64,000 nt of DNA from Streptomyces peucetius (GTDB lineage Bacteria > Actinomycetota > Actinomycetes > Streptomycetales > Streptomycetaceae). The notes under the pieces are model-generated. The model was not told the DNA's origin, did no database searches, and was given only the letters and a program-made list of their open reading frames with translations. The DNA is taken from contig NZ_CP107567.1 of NCBI RefSeq assembly GCF_025854275.1, positions 1,240,001 through 1,304,000 on the forward strand, given 5' to 3'. A program made the translations under genes and the position numbers. Shown here piece by piece: positions 16,601 through 25,236 of this stretch (position 1 is its first letter; the number at the start of each line of letters is the position of its first letter).

Positions 16601-17305
16601 CAGGCGGATGCCGCTCAGCTCGGACGCCACCTGGTCCACGTACCTCTTCAGGATCGGCGACAGATAGGCGTCCACGACGGTGGTGTCGCCCCGGGGCACC
16701 AGCTTGATCAGCGGGCTCACCTCGTGGGAGCAGCTGACCTGGGTGAAGCCGAGGGCCCGGGCCTGTTCGGCGACGCGCCGCTCGTGGTCCGGGCTGCGGT
16801 AGCCGTGCATCAGGACGACGGCGGCGCTGGTGATGCCGTCGGCGCGGACGTCTGCCAGCCGCTCCGTCACGGCCGCCAGGTCCAACGGGCGGACCACCTC
16901 GCCGTGCGCGTCGACGCGTTCGGGCACCTCGATCACACGGTCGTACACCGCTTCGGGCAGCAGGATGCGGCGGTCGAACAGTCGCGGCCGGTTCTGGTAC
17001 GCGATGCGCAGAGCGTCGCGGAACCCTTCGGTGATCACCAGCACGGTCGGCTCGCCGCGCCGTTCCAGGAGCGCGTTGGTGGCGACGGTCGTGCCCATCT
17101 TGACCGAGGCGACCAGGTCCGCCGGTACCGGGCGGTCGTCCGCCGTGCCGAGGAGCAGCCTGATGCCGGCGACGGCGGCGTCGCGGTACCGCCCGGGGTC
17201 GTGCGACAGGAGCTTGCGGGTCACCAGCCGGCCGTCGGGGCGCCGGCCCACGATGTCGGTGAACGTGCCGCCACGGTCGATCCAGAACTCCCAGCGCCCG
17301 GTCAT
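13700..17305 (-). CDS. Single-chain hydantoinase A/B-type 5-oxoprolinase
   Basis: A 1201-residue fusion of HyuA (about 1-690) and HyuB (about 700-1200) halves, the length of OPLAH-type ATP-dependent 5-oxoprolinases. The HyuA half begins [16 protein letters not shown] and has the actin-like phosphate loop [14 protein letters not shown]. The HyuB half carries [38 protein letters not shown] and a Gly-rich end [12 protein letters not shown]. It probably opens 5-oxoproline to glutamate, the same reaction as PxpABC encoded head-on beside it; a hydantoin-type substrate is the alternative. The ATG overlaps the TGA of the SGNH hydrolase gene (ATGA), making it the last gene of a four-gene coupled operon with two glycosyltransferases. 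Confidence 0.9.
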   Translation of the reverse strand: MTGRWEFWIDRGGTFTDIVGRRPDGRLVTRKLLSHDPGRYRDAAVAGIRLLLGTADDRPVPADLVASVKMGTTVATNALLERRGEPTVLVITEGFRDALRIAYQNRPRLFDRRILLPEAVYDRVIEVPERVDAHGEVVRPLDLAAVTERLADVRADGITSAAVVLMHGYRSPDHERRVAEQARALGFTQVSCSHEVSPLIKLVPRGDTTVVDAYLSPILKRYVDQVASELSGIRLMFMQSNGGLREATHFRGKDAVLSGPAGGVVGAARTSRQAGFEKVIGFDMGGTSTDVCHYAGEFERELGTQVAGVRMRAPMMSIHTVAAGGGSVLHFDGRRYRVGPDSAGADPGPACYRRGGPLTVTDANVMLGRIQPAHFPAVFGPRGNLPLDAGVVRERFTALADEITAATGDRRSPEEVAAGFLEIAVLNMANAVKKISVQRGHDVTRYALTSFGGAGGQHACAVADALGVDTVLVPPLAGVLSAYGIGLADATAMRERSVEAGLDERTQTKVRGLCDELAARTRGELRDDGVPDSAISTHARVLLRYAGTDASLPVPLDTADAMRAAFESAHRARYAFTMDKPVVVEAVSVEAVGGAGEHNAVAADEPAAPGGPPARADRVAMFVDGEPRQVPLYRREDLRPGHEVPGPAIVAEADATTVVDAGWQAAAQATGHLLVSRVRPRPARVAVGTDVDPVLLEVFNNLFMAIAEQMGVRLENTVHSVNIKERLDFSCALFDADGNLVANAPHIPVHLGSMGESIKEVLRRRREEGELRPGDVYAVNDPYHGGTHLPDVTVVTPVFDDGELRFLVASRGHHAEIGGITPGSMPAFSTTIEEEGVLFDNWLLVRDGRLREKETRALLTGSRYPSRAPDTNIADLKAQIAANEKGIAELRRMTAQFGTDVVQAYMRHVRDNAEESVRRIVAALDDGQCRYETDSGAVIQVAVRVDREERGAVIDFTGTSPQQPGNTNAPTSVVMAAVLYVFRTLVADDIPLNSGCLEPLEVRVPEGCMLAPTHPAATVAGNVETSQAVTGALYAALGVQAEGSGTMNNVTFGNDRVQYYETVASGSGAGDGFDGADAVQTHMTNSRLTDPEVLELRFPVRVDSFAVRDGSGGRGRWNGGRGVVRRIRFLEPMTVALLTGHRRVAPYGMAGGEPGALGENRVVRADGTVVPAAGVDSVDVEPGDVLVVSTPGGGGYGTPPP

Positions 17306-18552
17306 TCCCCCATTGTTGCCCCGATACGTCCGCCGGGAACGGTCGGCGACACGGTCGCGAGCGCGGCGGACAGCGCGAGTTCCGCGCTGCGGTCGAGACG
17401 CTCGCCGGTGCCGCGGGCCCAGTGGTGCACCTCGTCGCCGGCGAGCCGCAGCAGCTGCGGCAGCAGGTCCGTGCAGCGCCGTGCCACCCACCCGGTGCCG
17501 GCGGTGGCCAGCCACAGCAGTGCGGCGGCCCGGGTCGGGGGCGGTTGGTCGGGCTCGGTGTCCGGCACCGGGCCGACGGCGAGCCCGCGGGCGGTGAGCC
17601 GCTCGTGGAAGCGCCGGGCGAGCATGCGGTGCCCGCGCTCGCCCGGGTGCAGCCGGTCGGCGCTCCACATGGCCCGGTCCGCGACCCAGGCGGCGTCGGC
17701 GGCGTGCAGATGGACGGTGTCGTAGCGCTCGGAGAGCGCGTGGACGACGGCGTTGACGGCCCGTTGCCGTCGGGCCAGCGGCCGGGCGAGCGGCGCGGGC
17801 AGGCCGAACATGGCGCCGGGATCGGGCAGGCAGGCTGTCAGCAGCACGGTCCGGCGGGCGGCGAGCGCGGAGCAGATGCCGTCGAGACGCCGGGCGATGT
17901 CCGCTATGTCGAAGGTGCGGCGCAGGGTGTCGTTGACGCCGACGACGACGGACGCGATGTCGGGCTCGAACGCGAGCGCGGCGGGCGCCTGGGACTCGGC
18001 GACGTCCTTGCTGAGGGCCCCGCTGACGGCGAGGTTGCGGAACTCGACAGGCGCCTCCGGGGAGCCGATCCCGCCCGCGAGCAGCGCGGCCCACCCCCGC
18101 CACCCGCCCTCGACCGGGTCGCCGACCCCGGCGGTGAGCGAGTCCCCGAGCGCGGCGAACCGCCGAGGGCCCCCGTCGGGCCGCGGCCCCGCGAGGCGGA
18201 CCCGGTGCCAGGCCGGTGGCGCGGCCGCGCCTCCGGCGCGGGCGGCGGGAGCCGCCGGAACCGCGGGGCATGCCTGCCCCGACGAGCGGAACGGGCCACT
18301 GCCCGCGCCGGACGCCGGTACCGGGCTGCCGGGTGCTCCCGGCGGGCCGGCGACGCCAGGCCCCGCCGGCGGCGCAACGTCCAGGGGTTCCCTCGGCACC
18401 GCGACCCCGGGCAGCGCCGTTACCCGGCGGGGTCCCGCCACCGGTACGGCGGCCGCAGGTCCTGCCGACGCCGCGGCAACCCCGGGCCGCGCCCGTACCG
18501 TGCCGGCCCCGCCTCCCGCCGACGCCTCGGCGGCCTTCGTCCGGGGCTGCAT
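17302..18552 (-). CDS. SGNH/GDSL hydrolase
   Basis: A 416-residue protein if ATG 18550-18552 is used, which overlaps the stop of the upstream glycosyltransferase by one base (TGATG). The first 130 or so residues are Ala/Pro/Gly-rich and disordered-looking, so an internal start is possible. The catalytic domain has the family blocks in order: [12 protein letters not shown] (Ser nucleophile), [12 protein letters not shown] (Gly), [14 protein letters not shown] (Asn), and [16 protein letters not shown] (Asp and His). The length of the SGNH core (about 200) is normal, and a roughly 85-residue C-terminal extension follows. With two glycosyltransferase genes upstream it may remove or add an acyl group on a glycoconjugate; substrate unknown. 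It has no clear signal peptide. Confidence 0.85.
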   Translation of the reverse strand: MQPRTKAAEASAGGGAGTVRARPGVAAASAGPAAAVPVAGPRRVTALPGVAVPREPLDVAPPAGPGVAGPPGAPGSPVPASGAGSGPFRSSGQACPAVPAAPAARAGGAAAPPAWHRVRLAGPRPDGGPRRFAALGDSLTAGVGDPVEGGWRGWAALLAGGIGSPEAPVEFRNLAVSGALSKDVAESQAPAALAFEPDIASVVVGVNDTLRRTFDIADIARRLDGICSALAARRTVLLTACLPDPGAMFGLPAPLARPLARRQRAVNAVVHALSERYDTVHLHAADAAWVADRAMWSADRLHPGERGHRMLARRFHERLTARGLAVGPVPDTEPDQPPPTRAAALLWLATAGTGWVARRCTDLLPQLLRLAGDEVHHWARGTGERLDRSAELALSAALATVSPTVPGGRIGATMGE

Positions 18553-19718
18553 CAGCGGCTCCCCCGTCCGGCGGGACGGCCGACGGCCGGCAGCGCCTCG
18601 TGAGCGGCGAGGAACGCCGTCACCGACCGGTGCCAGTCGAACAGTTCGGCCCGCGCCCTCGCCGCCCGGCGGCGCGCCGGCTCCGGCCGCGCGAGCAGGT
18701 CCAGCACACCCCGTGCGAAGTCCTCCGCCGTGTCGGGGGCGGCCACGCCCGCGTCGCCCACGACCTCCGGCAGCGCCGAGGAGGCGCTGACCACGACCGG
18801 GGTGCCGCAGGCCAGCGCCTCCAGGGCGGACAGGCCGAACGTCTCGGCCGGCCCGGGGGCCAGGCACACGTCCGCCGCGGCCTGCAGGTCGGCGACGGCC
18901 TCCCGGTCGGCGACATGGCCGAGGAACTCGACGGGCAGCCGGTCCGCACGCGCCCTGCGGACGAGCAACGACTTCAGCGGCCCGTCGCCCGCCACGGCCA
19001 TGGAGACCCGCAGACCCCGTTCACGCAGCACGGCGAGCGCGTCCAGGGCCGTGCCGGGACGTTTCTCCACCGACAACCGCGAGCAGAGCAGCAGGAACAC
19101 GTCCGCTCCGGCGGCGTGCCGGGCCCGCAGCACCGCACTGCGCCGGCCCGGCCGGCAGCGCCGCAGGTCGACGCCGAGCGGGGCGCGTACGACGTTGCGT
19201 GCGCCGATGCGGACGAACTCCCGCTCCGCCCACTCCGTGGTGCACACGATCCGCGCGTACGCCCAGGCGCTGCGGCGGTTGAGCCTGTCCGCCGCCCGCG
19301 CTGCCGCCTTCTGCGGGAGGCCCCAGGTGCGCAGTACGCCGTCCGCGGTCTCGTGCGAGACCATCACCGAGGGGATCCGCGCCCGGCGTGCCCACTCGCC
19401 GGTCCACCGCAGGGTGGTGCGGTCGGAGACCTCGAGCCGGTCGGGCGCCAGCTCTTCGAGCAGCTGCCGCAGCCGCCGCCGTCCGGCGAGCACCCGGTAG
19501 CCCCCGGTGCCGACGATCTCCGGTCCGGGCAGGGTGATGACGCGCCCCTGGTCGGTGAGCCGGTCGCTCTCCACCTCGCCGGGCACCACGAGCACCGGCT
19601 CGTGGCCCGCGGCCAGATAGCCGCGGCCCAGCTCGGCGAGCGCCGTGCGCAGCCCGCCGGACGAGGGGGTGACGAAGTTCGCCAGCCGTACGATGCGCAG
19701 ACCCCGCTCCCCGCTCAC
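18552..19718 (-). CDS. Glycosyltransferase, GT4-like GT-B fold
   Basis: A 388-residue protein starting at GTG 19716-19718, which overlaps the TGA of the preceding glycosyltransferase (GTGA). The N-terminal Rossmann half begins [20 protein letters not shown] with the Gly loop for the acceptor side. The C-terminal donor-binding half has [19 protein letters not shown] and the E-x7-E signature in [20 protein letters not shown]. This group of retaining enzymes commonly transfers mannose or related sugars from GDP- or UDP-donors to lipid or sugar acceptors. Donor and acceptor cannot be read from sequence. It is the middle of a coupled run with a second GT and an SGNH hydrolase. Confidence 0.9.
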   Translation of the reverse strand: MSGERGLRIVRLANFVTPSSGGLRTALAELGRGYLAAGHEPVLVVPGEVESDRLTDQGRVITLPGPEIVGTGGYRVLAGRRRLRQLLEELAPDRLEVSDRTTLRWTGEWARRARIPSVMVSHETADGVLRTWGLPQKAAARAADRLNRRSAWAYARIVCTTEWAEREFVRIGARNVVRAPLGVDLRRCRPGRRSAVLRARHAAGADVFLLLCSRLSVEKRPGTALDALAVLRERGLRVSMAVAGDGPLKSLLVRRARADRLPVEFLGHVADREAVADLQAAADVCLAPGPAETFGLSALEALACGTPVVVSASSALPEVVGDAGVAAPDTAEDFARGVLDLLARPEPARRRAARARAELFDWHRSVTAFLAAHEALPAVGRPAGRGSR

Positions 19719-20839
19719 GCGGCTACCGCCGTACGGGCGCCCAGCACATCGGCGTAGTGCTCCAGCAGCATGTCCCCCACCGCGGCCCAGGTCCGGCCCT
19801 CGACGGCGGCGAGGCCGGCCTGCCCGTACGACCGGCGCAGCGCGGGGTCTGCCGCGAGGGTGGCGACCGCGGAGCGTACGGCGTCGGCGCTGTGCGGTTC
19901 CACGAGCAGCCCGGTGCGGCCGTGGGCGACGAGGTCGAGCGGGCCTCCGGCGGCCGGCGCGATCACCGGCAGCCCGCTGGCCATCGCCTCCTGCACGGTC
20001 TGGCAGAAGGTCTCGTACGGGCCGGTGTGGGCGAAGACGTCCAGCGAGGCGAAGACCCGGGCGAGGTCGTCGCCGGTCCTGCGGCCGAGGAAGACGGCAC
20101 CGGGCAGGGCGGCCCGCAGTGACGTCTCGCTGGGTCCGTCCCCGACGACGACCACCCGGACACCGGGGAGCCCGCACACTCCGGAGAGGAGTTCGACGTG
20201 CTTCTCGGGGGCGAGCCGGCCGACGTAGCCGACGATCAGTTCGCCGCCGGGCGCGAGCGTGCGGCGCAGTTCCCCGTCGCGCAGCTCCGGCCGGAAGCGG
20301 GTCGTCTCCACCCCGCGCGGCCACAGCCGTACCCGCTCGACCCCGTGCTCCTCGAGGTCGCGCAGGGCGGCGGTGGACGGGGCGAGGGTGCGGTCGGCGG
20401 CACCGTGCACGGCCCGGATGCGCCGCCACGCGGTCCCTTCGCCGGCGCCGACGTAGGTACGGGCGTAGCCCGCCAGGTCCGTCTGGTACACGGCCACGGC
20501 GGGCAGCCCCAGCCGGGTCGCGGCGGCCATGCCCCGCACGCCCAGGACGAACGGGCCGGCGAGATGGACGAGGTCGGCCCGGTGCGCGGCGATCGCCGCC
20601 GCGACCCGGCGGCTGGGCAGTGCGACGCGCACCTGCGGATAGCCGGGCAGCGGAAGGGAGGGGACGCGCACGACCGGGCAGGGGGAAGCGGCGTCACCGC
20701 TGTCCGCCCCGGCGGCCGCCGGGGCGATGACGAGCGGCTCGTGACCACGGGCGGCGAGATGCCGTGCGGTCTGCTGGGCACAGTGCGCCACACCGTTGAC
20801 ATCGGGGGGAAAGGACTCGGTGACGATGACGACACGCAT
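19715..20839 (-). CDS. Glycosyltransferase, GT4-like (mannosyltransferase-type)
   Basis: A 374-residue protein. ATG 20837-20839 gives the usual GT-B opening MRVVIVTESFPPDVNGVAHC; the frame is open upstream, but that part is not family-like. The donor half has VGYVGRLAPEKHVELLSGV and the E-x7-E region PYETFCQTVQEAMASGLPVI. The opening and the GPYETFCQ block resemble MgtA/PimB-type GDP-mannose-dependent transferases acting on membrane lipids. It is the first gene of the GT-GT-SGNH-oxoprolinase operon and shares its stop with the next GTG. Confidence 0.88.
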   Translation of the reverse strand: MRVVIVTESFPPDVNGVAHCAQQTARHLAARGHEPLVIAPAAAGADSGDAASPCPVVRVPSLPLPGYPQVRVALPSRRVAAAIAAHRADLVHLAGPFVLGVRGMAAATRLGLPAVAVYQTDLAGYARTYVGAGEGTAWRRIRAVHGAADRTLAPSTAALRDLEEHGVERVRLWPRGVETTRFRPELRDGELRRTLAPGGELIVGYVGRLAPEKHVELLSGVCGLPGVRVVVVGDGPSETSLRAALPGAVFLGRRTGDDLARVFASLDVFAHTGPYETFCQTVQEAMASGLPVIAPAAGGPLDLVAHGRTGLLVEPHSADAVRSAVATLAADPALRRSYGQAGLAAVEGRTWAAVGDMLLEHYADVLGARTAVAA

Positions 20840-20977
20840 ATCCGTGTTGTCGTCGGGCCCGGAGTGGCTGCGCCAACGTGGATCTTTCCGGATGCGGAAC
20901 GTCCCGTGAGCGTTTGTGTCCGCGCCGGGCGCCAAACGTCGTCAACCGCCCCCAACCACCGCCGAACGCCCCCGTCC

Positions 20978-20992
20978 GGCACCGGTGGTGCC
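20978..20992. terminator. Short hairpin after the HEAT-repeat gene
   Basis: GGCACC (20978-20983) pairs with GGTGCC (20987-20992) over a 3-nt loop, 18 bases beyond the HEAT gene stop. It is a weak terminator candidate without a U-tract. Confidence 0.3.
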
Positions 20993-21009
20993 CGTCGGCG
21001 CCGGGGAGG

Positions 21010-22428
21010 TCACATGGCCTGCCGGTCGGGTCCGATCCGGCTCCGCACGGCGGTCTGCACCTCGGCCTCCTCCGCGGGGTCGGCGGCCAGCCGGCGCAGC
21101 CGCTCGGCGACGCGCACGTCCCCGGTCTCCGCGTGCAGCGCGGCGACTTCCCTGGTGGTCTCTTCGCAGTCCCAGAGGCATTCGACGGCGAAACCGGTGG
21201 GGAATGAGGGGTCGGTGGCGGCGAGTGCCCGGGCGGCGCGGCCCCGCAGATGTGAGGAGGCCGTCTCGCGGTAGATGTGACGCAGCACGGGGGCGGCGCA
21301 ACCGATGCCGAGGCGTCCGGCGCCGTCTACGAGGGTCCACAGCCGGGGCGCGTCGGGTCCGTCCGCCCGTACGGTCTCGCGCAGGGCGCCGAGCACGAGG
21401 TGCGCGTCGCCGGTGCCGCCGCGGCAGGCGAGCACGCCGGCCGCGGACGCGCCGAGTTCGTCGGGGCGGTGCACCCAGCTCCGTGCCCGGTCCGTGGCCT
21501 CGTCGCCGCACATCCGCTCGAACGCGGCGACGGCCGCTTCGGCGACGGTCCGGGGTCCCACGGTGACCGCGGCCTCGATCAGGTCGAGGACCACGGCGTC
21601 GCGCGACTGGGCGAGGTAGTGCAGGGCGGCGCAGCGTGCGCCGTCCTGGCCGCTGCGGGCGGCCTCGACGATGACGGACCGGTCCTCCGGCCCGGCCACC
21701 GCGGTCAGACATCGGGCGGCCGGCACATGCAGCGCGGCACCGCGCTCGAGTCCCTGGTCGGCCCATTCGAGCACCGCCCGGACACTCCAGCCGGGGCGGG
21801 GCCCGGAGGGGCGCATCTGGCGCTGCCAGCGGTCGAAGGAGCCTGCTTCCTGTGCGGCCCTGACGCGGGCGCCGACCGCTTCCCGCGGGTCCTCGGCCCA
21901 CAGGCGCCAGGGCCGCGGCTCGAAGGAGTCCCGCATGGCGGCGGCCAGTTCGGCGTCGCCCTCCGGGGTGGCGGGGAATCTGGCGAGGACCGGGGCGGCG
22001 AGCGCGCGAAGACCGGCGTCGTCGTCGCGCAGCGCGAGCTCGTCGAGCGCCCAGGCCCAGTTGGCGCCGTTCGTGGCGTACCTGCGCAGCAGGGCGAGCG
22101 CGTCGCCCCTGCCGTAGGAGGCGAGGTGTCCGAGCACGGCGAGGGCGAGACCGGTCCGGCCTTCCTCGGTGTCGAGGTGGTCGTCGATGTCGCACAGGTG
22201 CCGCTCGATCTCCTCGAGACTGCCGTGGAGATCCAGGTAGAGGCGTGCGTAGTAGAGGGAGCGGTTCTCGACCTGCCAGTCGTGGCGCGGGTCGCTGAGC
22301 ACGCAGTGGTTGAGGGCGGCGAGCGCTTCGGCGCGCGGGGCGGCGAGCGCGTGCAGGGTGCCGTCGCCGCGGCCCCTCTGCAGCAGGCCGAGCAGGGTGC
22401 CGCTCGGCGCTATGACTGGATCGAACAT
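21010..22428 (-). CDS. HEAT-repeat protein
   Basis: A 472-residue protein starting at ATG 22426-22428 with GAGG ahead of it. The sequence is a chain of paired helices typical of HEAT repeats, for example LAVLGHLASYGRGDALALLR, AARSGQDGARCAALHYLAQS, AEAAVAAFERMCGDEATDRA and AASSHLRGRAARALAATDP-like units. No catalytic motif or export signal is seen. Such proteins act as scaffolds. A small gene (apparently frameshifted here) ends only ten bases upstream on the same strand, and an ankyrin-repeat gene lies beyond it, so three small adaptor-like genes cluster here. Confidence 0.8.
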   Translation of the reverse strand: MFDPVIAPSGTLLGLLQRGRGDGTLHALAAPRAEALAALNHCVLSDPRHDWQVENRSLYYARLYLDLHGSLEEIERHLCDIDDHLDTEEGRTGLALAVLGHLASYGRGDALALLRRYATNGANWAWALDELALRDDDAGLRALAAPVLARFPATPEGDAELAAAMRDSFEPRPWRLWAEDPREAVGARVRAAQEAGSFDRWQRQMRPSGPRPGWSVRAVLEWADQGLERGAALHVPAARCLTAVAGPEDRSVIVEAARSGQDGARCAALHYLAQSRDAVVLDLIEAAVTVGPRTVAEAAVAAFERMCGDEATDRARSWVHRPDELGASAAGVLACRGGTGDAHLVLGALRETVRADGPDAPRLWTLVDGAGRLGIGCAAPVLRHIYRETASSHLRGRAARALAATDPSFPTGFAVECLWDCEETTREVAALHAETGDVRVAERLRRLAADPAEEAEVQTAVRSRIGPDRQAM

Positions 22429-22438
22429 GGGGAATGCC

Positions 22439-22625
22439 TCACATCAAGCTGTCGACGCGACCGGGGAGTGGAGTGCCTAGGCCGCGCAGCAGCATGTAGG
22501 GCCGCCCGTCGTGATACGCGTCTTCCGCTTGGTGTAGAGCATCTTCCTCTGCCTCTCTTCGGTGGCCCCAGGGGAAACTCCCGGTTGATGTCGTCCGGGA
22601 TGGGGCTGACGTCATGATGACCCAC
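22439..22625 (-). pseudogene. Small conserved-looking gene upstream of the HEAT gene, apparently frameshifted
   Basis: Two adjoining minus-strand frames make sense only together. The upper frame reads SPIPDDINREFP; after one base is skipped in the C-run near 22570, a second frame reads WGHRREAEEDALHQAEDAYH and then DGRPYMLLRGLGTPLPGRVD before a TGA ten bases from the HEAT-gene start. Either half continued in its own frame turns into Ser/Thr/Arg-rich shadow sequence. I infer a gene of about 55-62 codons with a one-base insertion, a sequencing error, or true recoding. The start is uncertain (GTG 22623-22625 is one option). Function unknown. Confidence 0.45.
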
Positions 22626-22694
22626 CCATATCGCCACCGCGACCACATTTACGGCGCCCCCCGTGGCGGCCTCTCCGGCTCCGGCCGGACCCGC

Positions 22695-23087
22695 TCAGCG
22701 GCCCTCGAACAGCTCCAGGAGTTCCGCCTTCCCGAACATCCGCGCCGTATCCGCGGCGGACGGGGTTCCTGCCTTCGGATCGGCGCCGCCGGCGAGGAGG
22801 GCGCGGATCACGGCGTCCTCACCCTTGAACACGGCGCCGGCGAGCGGCGTCTGGCCGCGGTCGTTGGCCCGGTTCGGCTCCGCGCCGCGGGCGAGCAGTG
22901 CCTCCACGGCGGCGGCATGGCCGTGATAGGCGGCGAGCATGACGAGCGTGTCGCCCTTGTCGTTGGTGAGGTCGGCGGGGACGCCGGCGTCGACGTACGC
23001 GGCCAGTGCCTCCGTCTCCCCCTGACGCGCCAGGTCGAAGACCTTGGTCGCGAGTTCGATCACCTCGGGGTCCGGGACCTCGCTCAT
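22695..23087 (-). CDS. Ankyrin-repeat protein
   Basis: A 130-residue protein starting at ATG 23085-23087. After an N-terminal helix (PEVIELATKVFDLARQG) there are three to four ankyrin units, with the usual G-x-TPL or G-D-T-x-L and LL-x-x-GA turns: NDKGDTLVMLAAYHGHAAAV, EALLARGAEPN, NDRGQTPLAGAVFKGEDAVI and RALLAGGADP. It is a small cytoplasmic protein-binding module, common as a standalone gene in Streptomyces. It is divergent from smeA with 295 bases between starts. No partner is evident. Confidence 0.9.
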   Translation of the reverse strand: MSEVPDPEVIELATKVFDLARQGETEALAAYVDAGVPADLTNDKGDTLVMLAAYHGHAAAVEALLARGAEPNRANDRGQTPLAGAVFKGEDAVIRALLAGGADPKAGTPSAADTARMFGKAELLELFEGR

Positions 23088-23382
23088 CGGACGTACCGCC
23101 TTTCGCCGTTTGACCTGGGCGCACGGCAGGAGCAGCCGTACGAGTGAATCGACAGGGTACTGGCCCCGCGTCCGACATGATGCCGGGCGTCGGCGGCAAG
23201 GGATCACGGCGCGGAGGCACTGTGCCGCGCCGTCGAGCCCTGTGCCCGCGGGGCAATGACCGGCCGTCCGCCAGTGCAGTGAAATGCCGAGAAATTCACC
23301 CTTTTGCACCTTTTTTCGCATTGATACTTTCGGTAAGCCTGGGAGAACTGATGGTGACTGTCCCCTCACCCAGGAGAACCTC
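23088..23382. promoter_or_regulatory. Divergent control region between the ankyrin gene and smeA
   Basis: About 295 bases without a gene. Positions 23283-23340 are strikingly AT-rich for this genome (runs CCTTTTTTCG, ATTGATACTTTCGG) and probably hold the smeA promoter, which in S. coelicolor is sporulation-specific. A TTGCAC (from 23304) and TACTTT pair is spaced only 15 bases, so I do not claim a housekeeping promoter. Confidence 0.4.
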
Positions 23383-23577
23383 ATGATCCTGTCCATGTCC
23401 GGCGTCGTGCTCCTCGGCATCATCGTCTTCCTCTTCTTCCGGAAGGACGGCCTGAAGGCCTCGCACGCACTCGTCTCCGCGCTGTTCGGCTTCTTCCTCG
23501 CGGGCACCGCGATCGCCCCCAGCATCACGGCAGGCACCACGAGCCTGGCCGGCCTGCTGGGCGGGATCAAGTTCTGA
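23383..23577 (+). CDS. smeA: SmeA, small sporulation membrane protein
   Basis: A 64-residue protein starting at ATG 23383 after AGGAGA. It has two hydrophobic helices, MILSMSGVVLLGIIVFLFF and HALVSALFGFFLAGTAIA, joined by the basic loop RKDGLKAS. Size, composition and its place 32 bases before an FtsK-like gene match SmeA, a small membrane protein described in S. coelicolor (SCO1415, from memory). SmeA localises to sporulation septa and recruits SffA, affecting spore-wall formation and DNA distribution. The name rests on this gene pair; the sequence alone would only say 'small membrane protein'. Confidence 0.85.
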   Translation: MILSMSGVVLLGIIVFLFFRKDGLKASHALVSALFGFFLAGTAIAPSITAGTTSLAGLLGGIKF

Positions 23578-23609
23578 CCGCCTGTCCCTTCAGCACCCAA
23601 GGAGACGAT

Positions 23610-25196
23610 GTGGCCCGGCGTCCACTCCCCCGCATCCTGAGCAGCGGAGGCGCGCAGATCGCCCGCAGCCGCGAGATCGCGCGCACGGCCGCCGACAGCG
23701 CCACCGACGTTCTCCATCCGCTGATCACGGTCTCCCGCGGCCTGCGGAAGCTGGCCGCGACCGGCCGTCAGAAATGGGCGGCGACCCCCAAGGAGCGGCG
23801 TGGTCCGACCCTGTTCCTCGTCGCCCTCTGCGTCCTCGCGGTCGCGGTCGTCCCGTACGGGCCACTGATGGCCCTGATCACGGTCATGGCCGCGGCCGCC
23901 TGGCAGGGACGCGTGCGGACACCGGTCAGGACCGGGCCCGACGAGGCGGAGGCGGCACGGCTGAAGGCGTTGTACGAGGCGCTCGTCCCGTACTTCTCCG
24001 TCCCCGAGGACCCGGCTCCCCTGTACGCCCACGGCGGGGAGTGGAGCAAGACCTTCAGCGAGTACGAGTTCGACGGCGACGGCCGGCTCACTCGGCTGCG
24101 CATCACGTACCCCGCCTACTTCACCGACGGCGAGGCCGCCGCCAGGGCCCGGATCGAGCAGTTGCTGCATGCGAAGTCCGGCCGGGGGCGCGAATACCTC
24201 TTCACCTGGGACGAGGAGGGCAACGAACTCGTCATGAGCGTGCTGCCCGCCCTGTCCACCGCCATCGCCGCCCAGCGCTTCGTCACCGTCCCGGGTGAGA
24301 CCGTGCTGGGCTTCACCGACGCCGACGCCGTCCAGCGCACGGTGCCGGTGGCGGTCGGGAACGAGATCACCCAGGCACCCCCGGTCGTCTGGCGCACCGG
24401 GCCCCGCTCCACCGAGCCGCACCTGCTCGCCGTCGGCGAGCCCGGCAGCGGCACCACGACCCTCCTCCGCTCCATCGCTCTCCAGGCGCTGCAGCACGGG
24501 GACGTCCTCGTCGTGGACGGCAGCGGCACCGGCGAGTACGCCTGCCTCACCGGACGCGCCGGTGTGCTCGCCGTCGAGTGCGGGCTGGCCGGCACGGCGG
24601 CGAGCCTGGAGTGGGCGGCCAAGGAGACCGAGCGGCGCCTCATCGCCGCCAACCGCGCCCGGCAGGCGGGGCAGCCCGCGCCCGACGACACCAAGCGGCC
24701 GCTGTGGATCCTGGTGGACCGGCCCAGCGTCTTCGGGCACCTGGCCGCCGCGGACGGGCGCATGGACCCCCAGGAGCTTCTCTCCGTGCCGCTGCGCCAC
24801 GGGCGGGCGGCGCACGTCACCGTCGTCGTGGCCGAGCAGTTCGACAGCACCGGCGCCCTGACCGAGACGGTACGGACGCACACCCGTGCCCGGGTCGTGC
24901 TCGGCGCGGCCGGCTTCGCGGACGTGACGGAGGTGCTCGGCATGACGCCGCGGACCACGCCGACGACCGCCGTCCCCCCGGGCCGGGGCTACGCACGGCT
25001 CGGTACCGGGCCGGTCCTGCGCCTTCAGGTACCTGCCACGCCCGACCCGTTCGACGACGCGACGACGGAGGCCCACCGCCGGGCGGTCCTCGCGCTGCTG
25101 CCGCCCGGTCCCGACGCGGCGCCCCCGGCCCCTGCGCCGGCGCCGGTGATCCCGGCGAAGCCGCCCACCCCGCCGACGGTCCCGGCGAAGCCGTAG
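23610..25196 (+). CDS. sffA: SffA, SpoIIIE/FtsK-like sporulation protein with altered Walker motifs
   Basis: A 528-residue protein starting at GTG 23610 behind AAGGAG. Two membrane helices (about 65-100) are followed by a linker and an FtsK/TraB-like motor domain. The P-loop position reads GEPGSGTTTLL near residues 276-286, so the invariant Lys is Thr. The Walker B position reads LWILVDRPS near 365-373, with Asp kept but the usual Glu replaced by Arg. No FtsK gamma domain is present, and the C-terminus is a Pro-rich tail. S. coelicolor SffA (SCO1416, from memory) is targeted to septa by SmeA and helps DNA movement into spores. As read here, ATP hydrolysis by this copy is doubtful. It is transcribed with smeA and ends in a strong terminator. 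Confidence 0.85.
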   Translation: MARRPLPRILSSGGAQIARSREIARTAADSATDVLHPLITVSRGLRKLAATGRQKWAATPKERRGPTLFLVALCVLAVAVVPYGPLMALITVMAAAAWQGRVRTPVRTGPDEAEAARLKALYEALVPYFSVPEDPAPLYAHGGEWSKTFSEYEFDGDGRLTRLRITYPAYFTDGEAAARARIEQLLHAKSGRGREYLFTWDEEGNELVMSVLPALSTAIAAQRFVTVPGETVLGFTDADAVQRTVPVAVGNEITQAPPVVWRTGPRSTEPHLLAVGEPGSGTTTLLRSIALQALQHGDVLVVDGSGTGEYACLTGRAGVLAVECGLAGTAASLEWAAKETERRLIAANRARQAGQPAPDDTKRPLWILVDRPSVFGHLAAADGRMDPQELLSVPLRHGRAAHVTVVVAEQFDSTGALTETVRTHTRARVVLGAAGFADVTEVLGMTPRTTPTTAVPPGRGYARLGTGPVLRLQVPATPDPFDDATTEAHRRAVLALLPPGPDAAPPAPAPAPVIPAKPPTPPTVPAKP

Positions 25197-25233
25197 CGGA
25201 GAGGCGGGTCCGGACCACGGGCCGCCTCTCCGC
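25196..25233. terminator. Strong bidirectional terminator between sffA and the MocR gene
   Basis: A 12-bp perfect stem, GCGGAGAGGCGG (25196-25207) with CCGCCTCTCCGC (25222-25233), and a 14-nt loop. It starts on the last base of the sffA stop and ends 4 bases before the MocR-type gene stop. Confidence 0.8.
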
Positions 25234-25236
25234 GTC

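Noticed and set aside
10042..17725. Large frames opposite the pxpABC and oxoprolinase genes
   Set aside because: No family motif and His/Gly/Arg-rich composition. The coding strand is fixed by PxpABC and HyuAB signatures.
23383..25196. smeA-sffA as a plasmid-type spd/tra transfer module
   Set aside because: The FtsK-like protein lacks a working P-loop, and there are no rep, int or att signals. The two-gene order and sizes match chromosomal SmeA-SffA.
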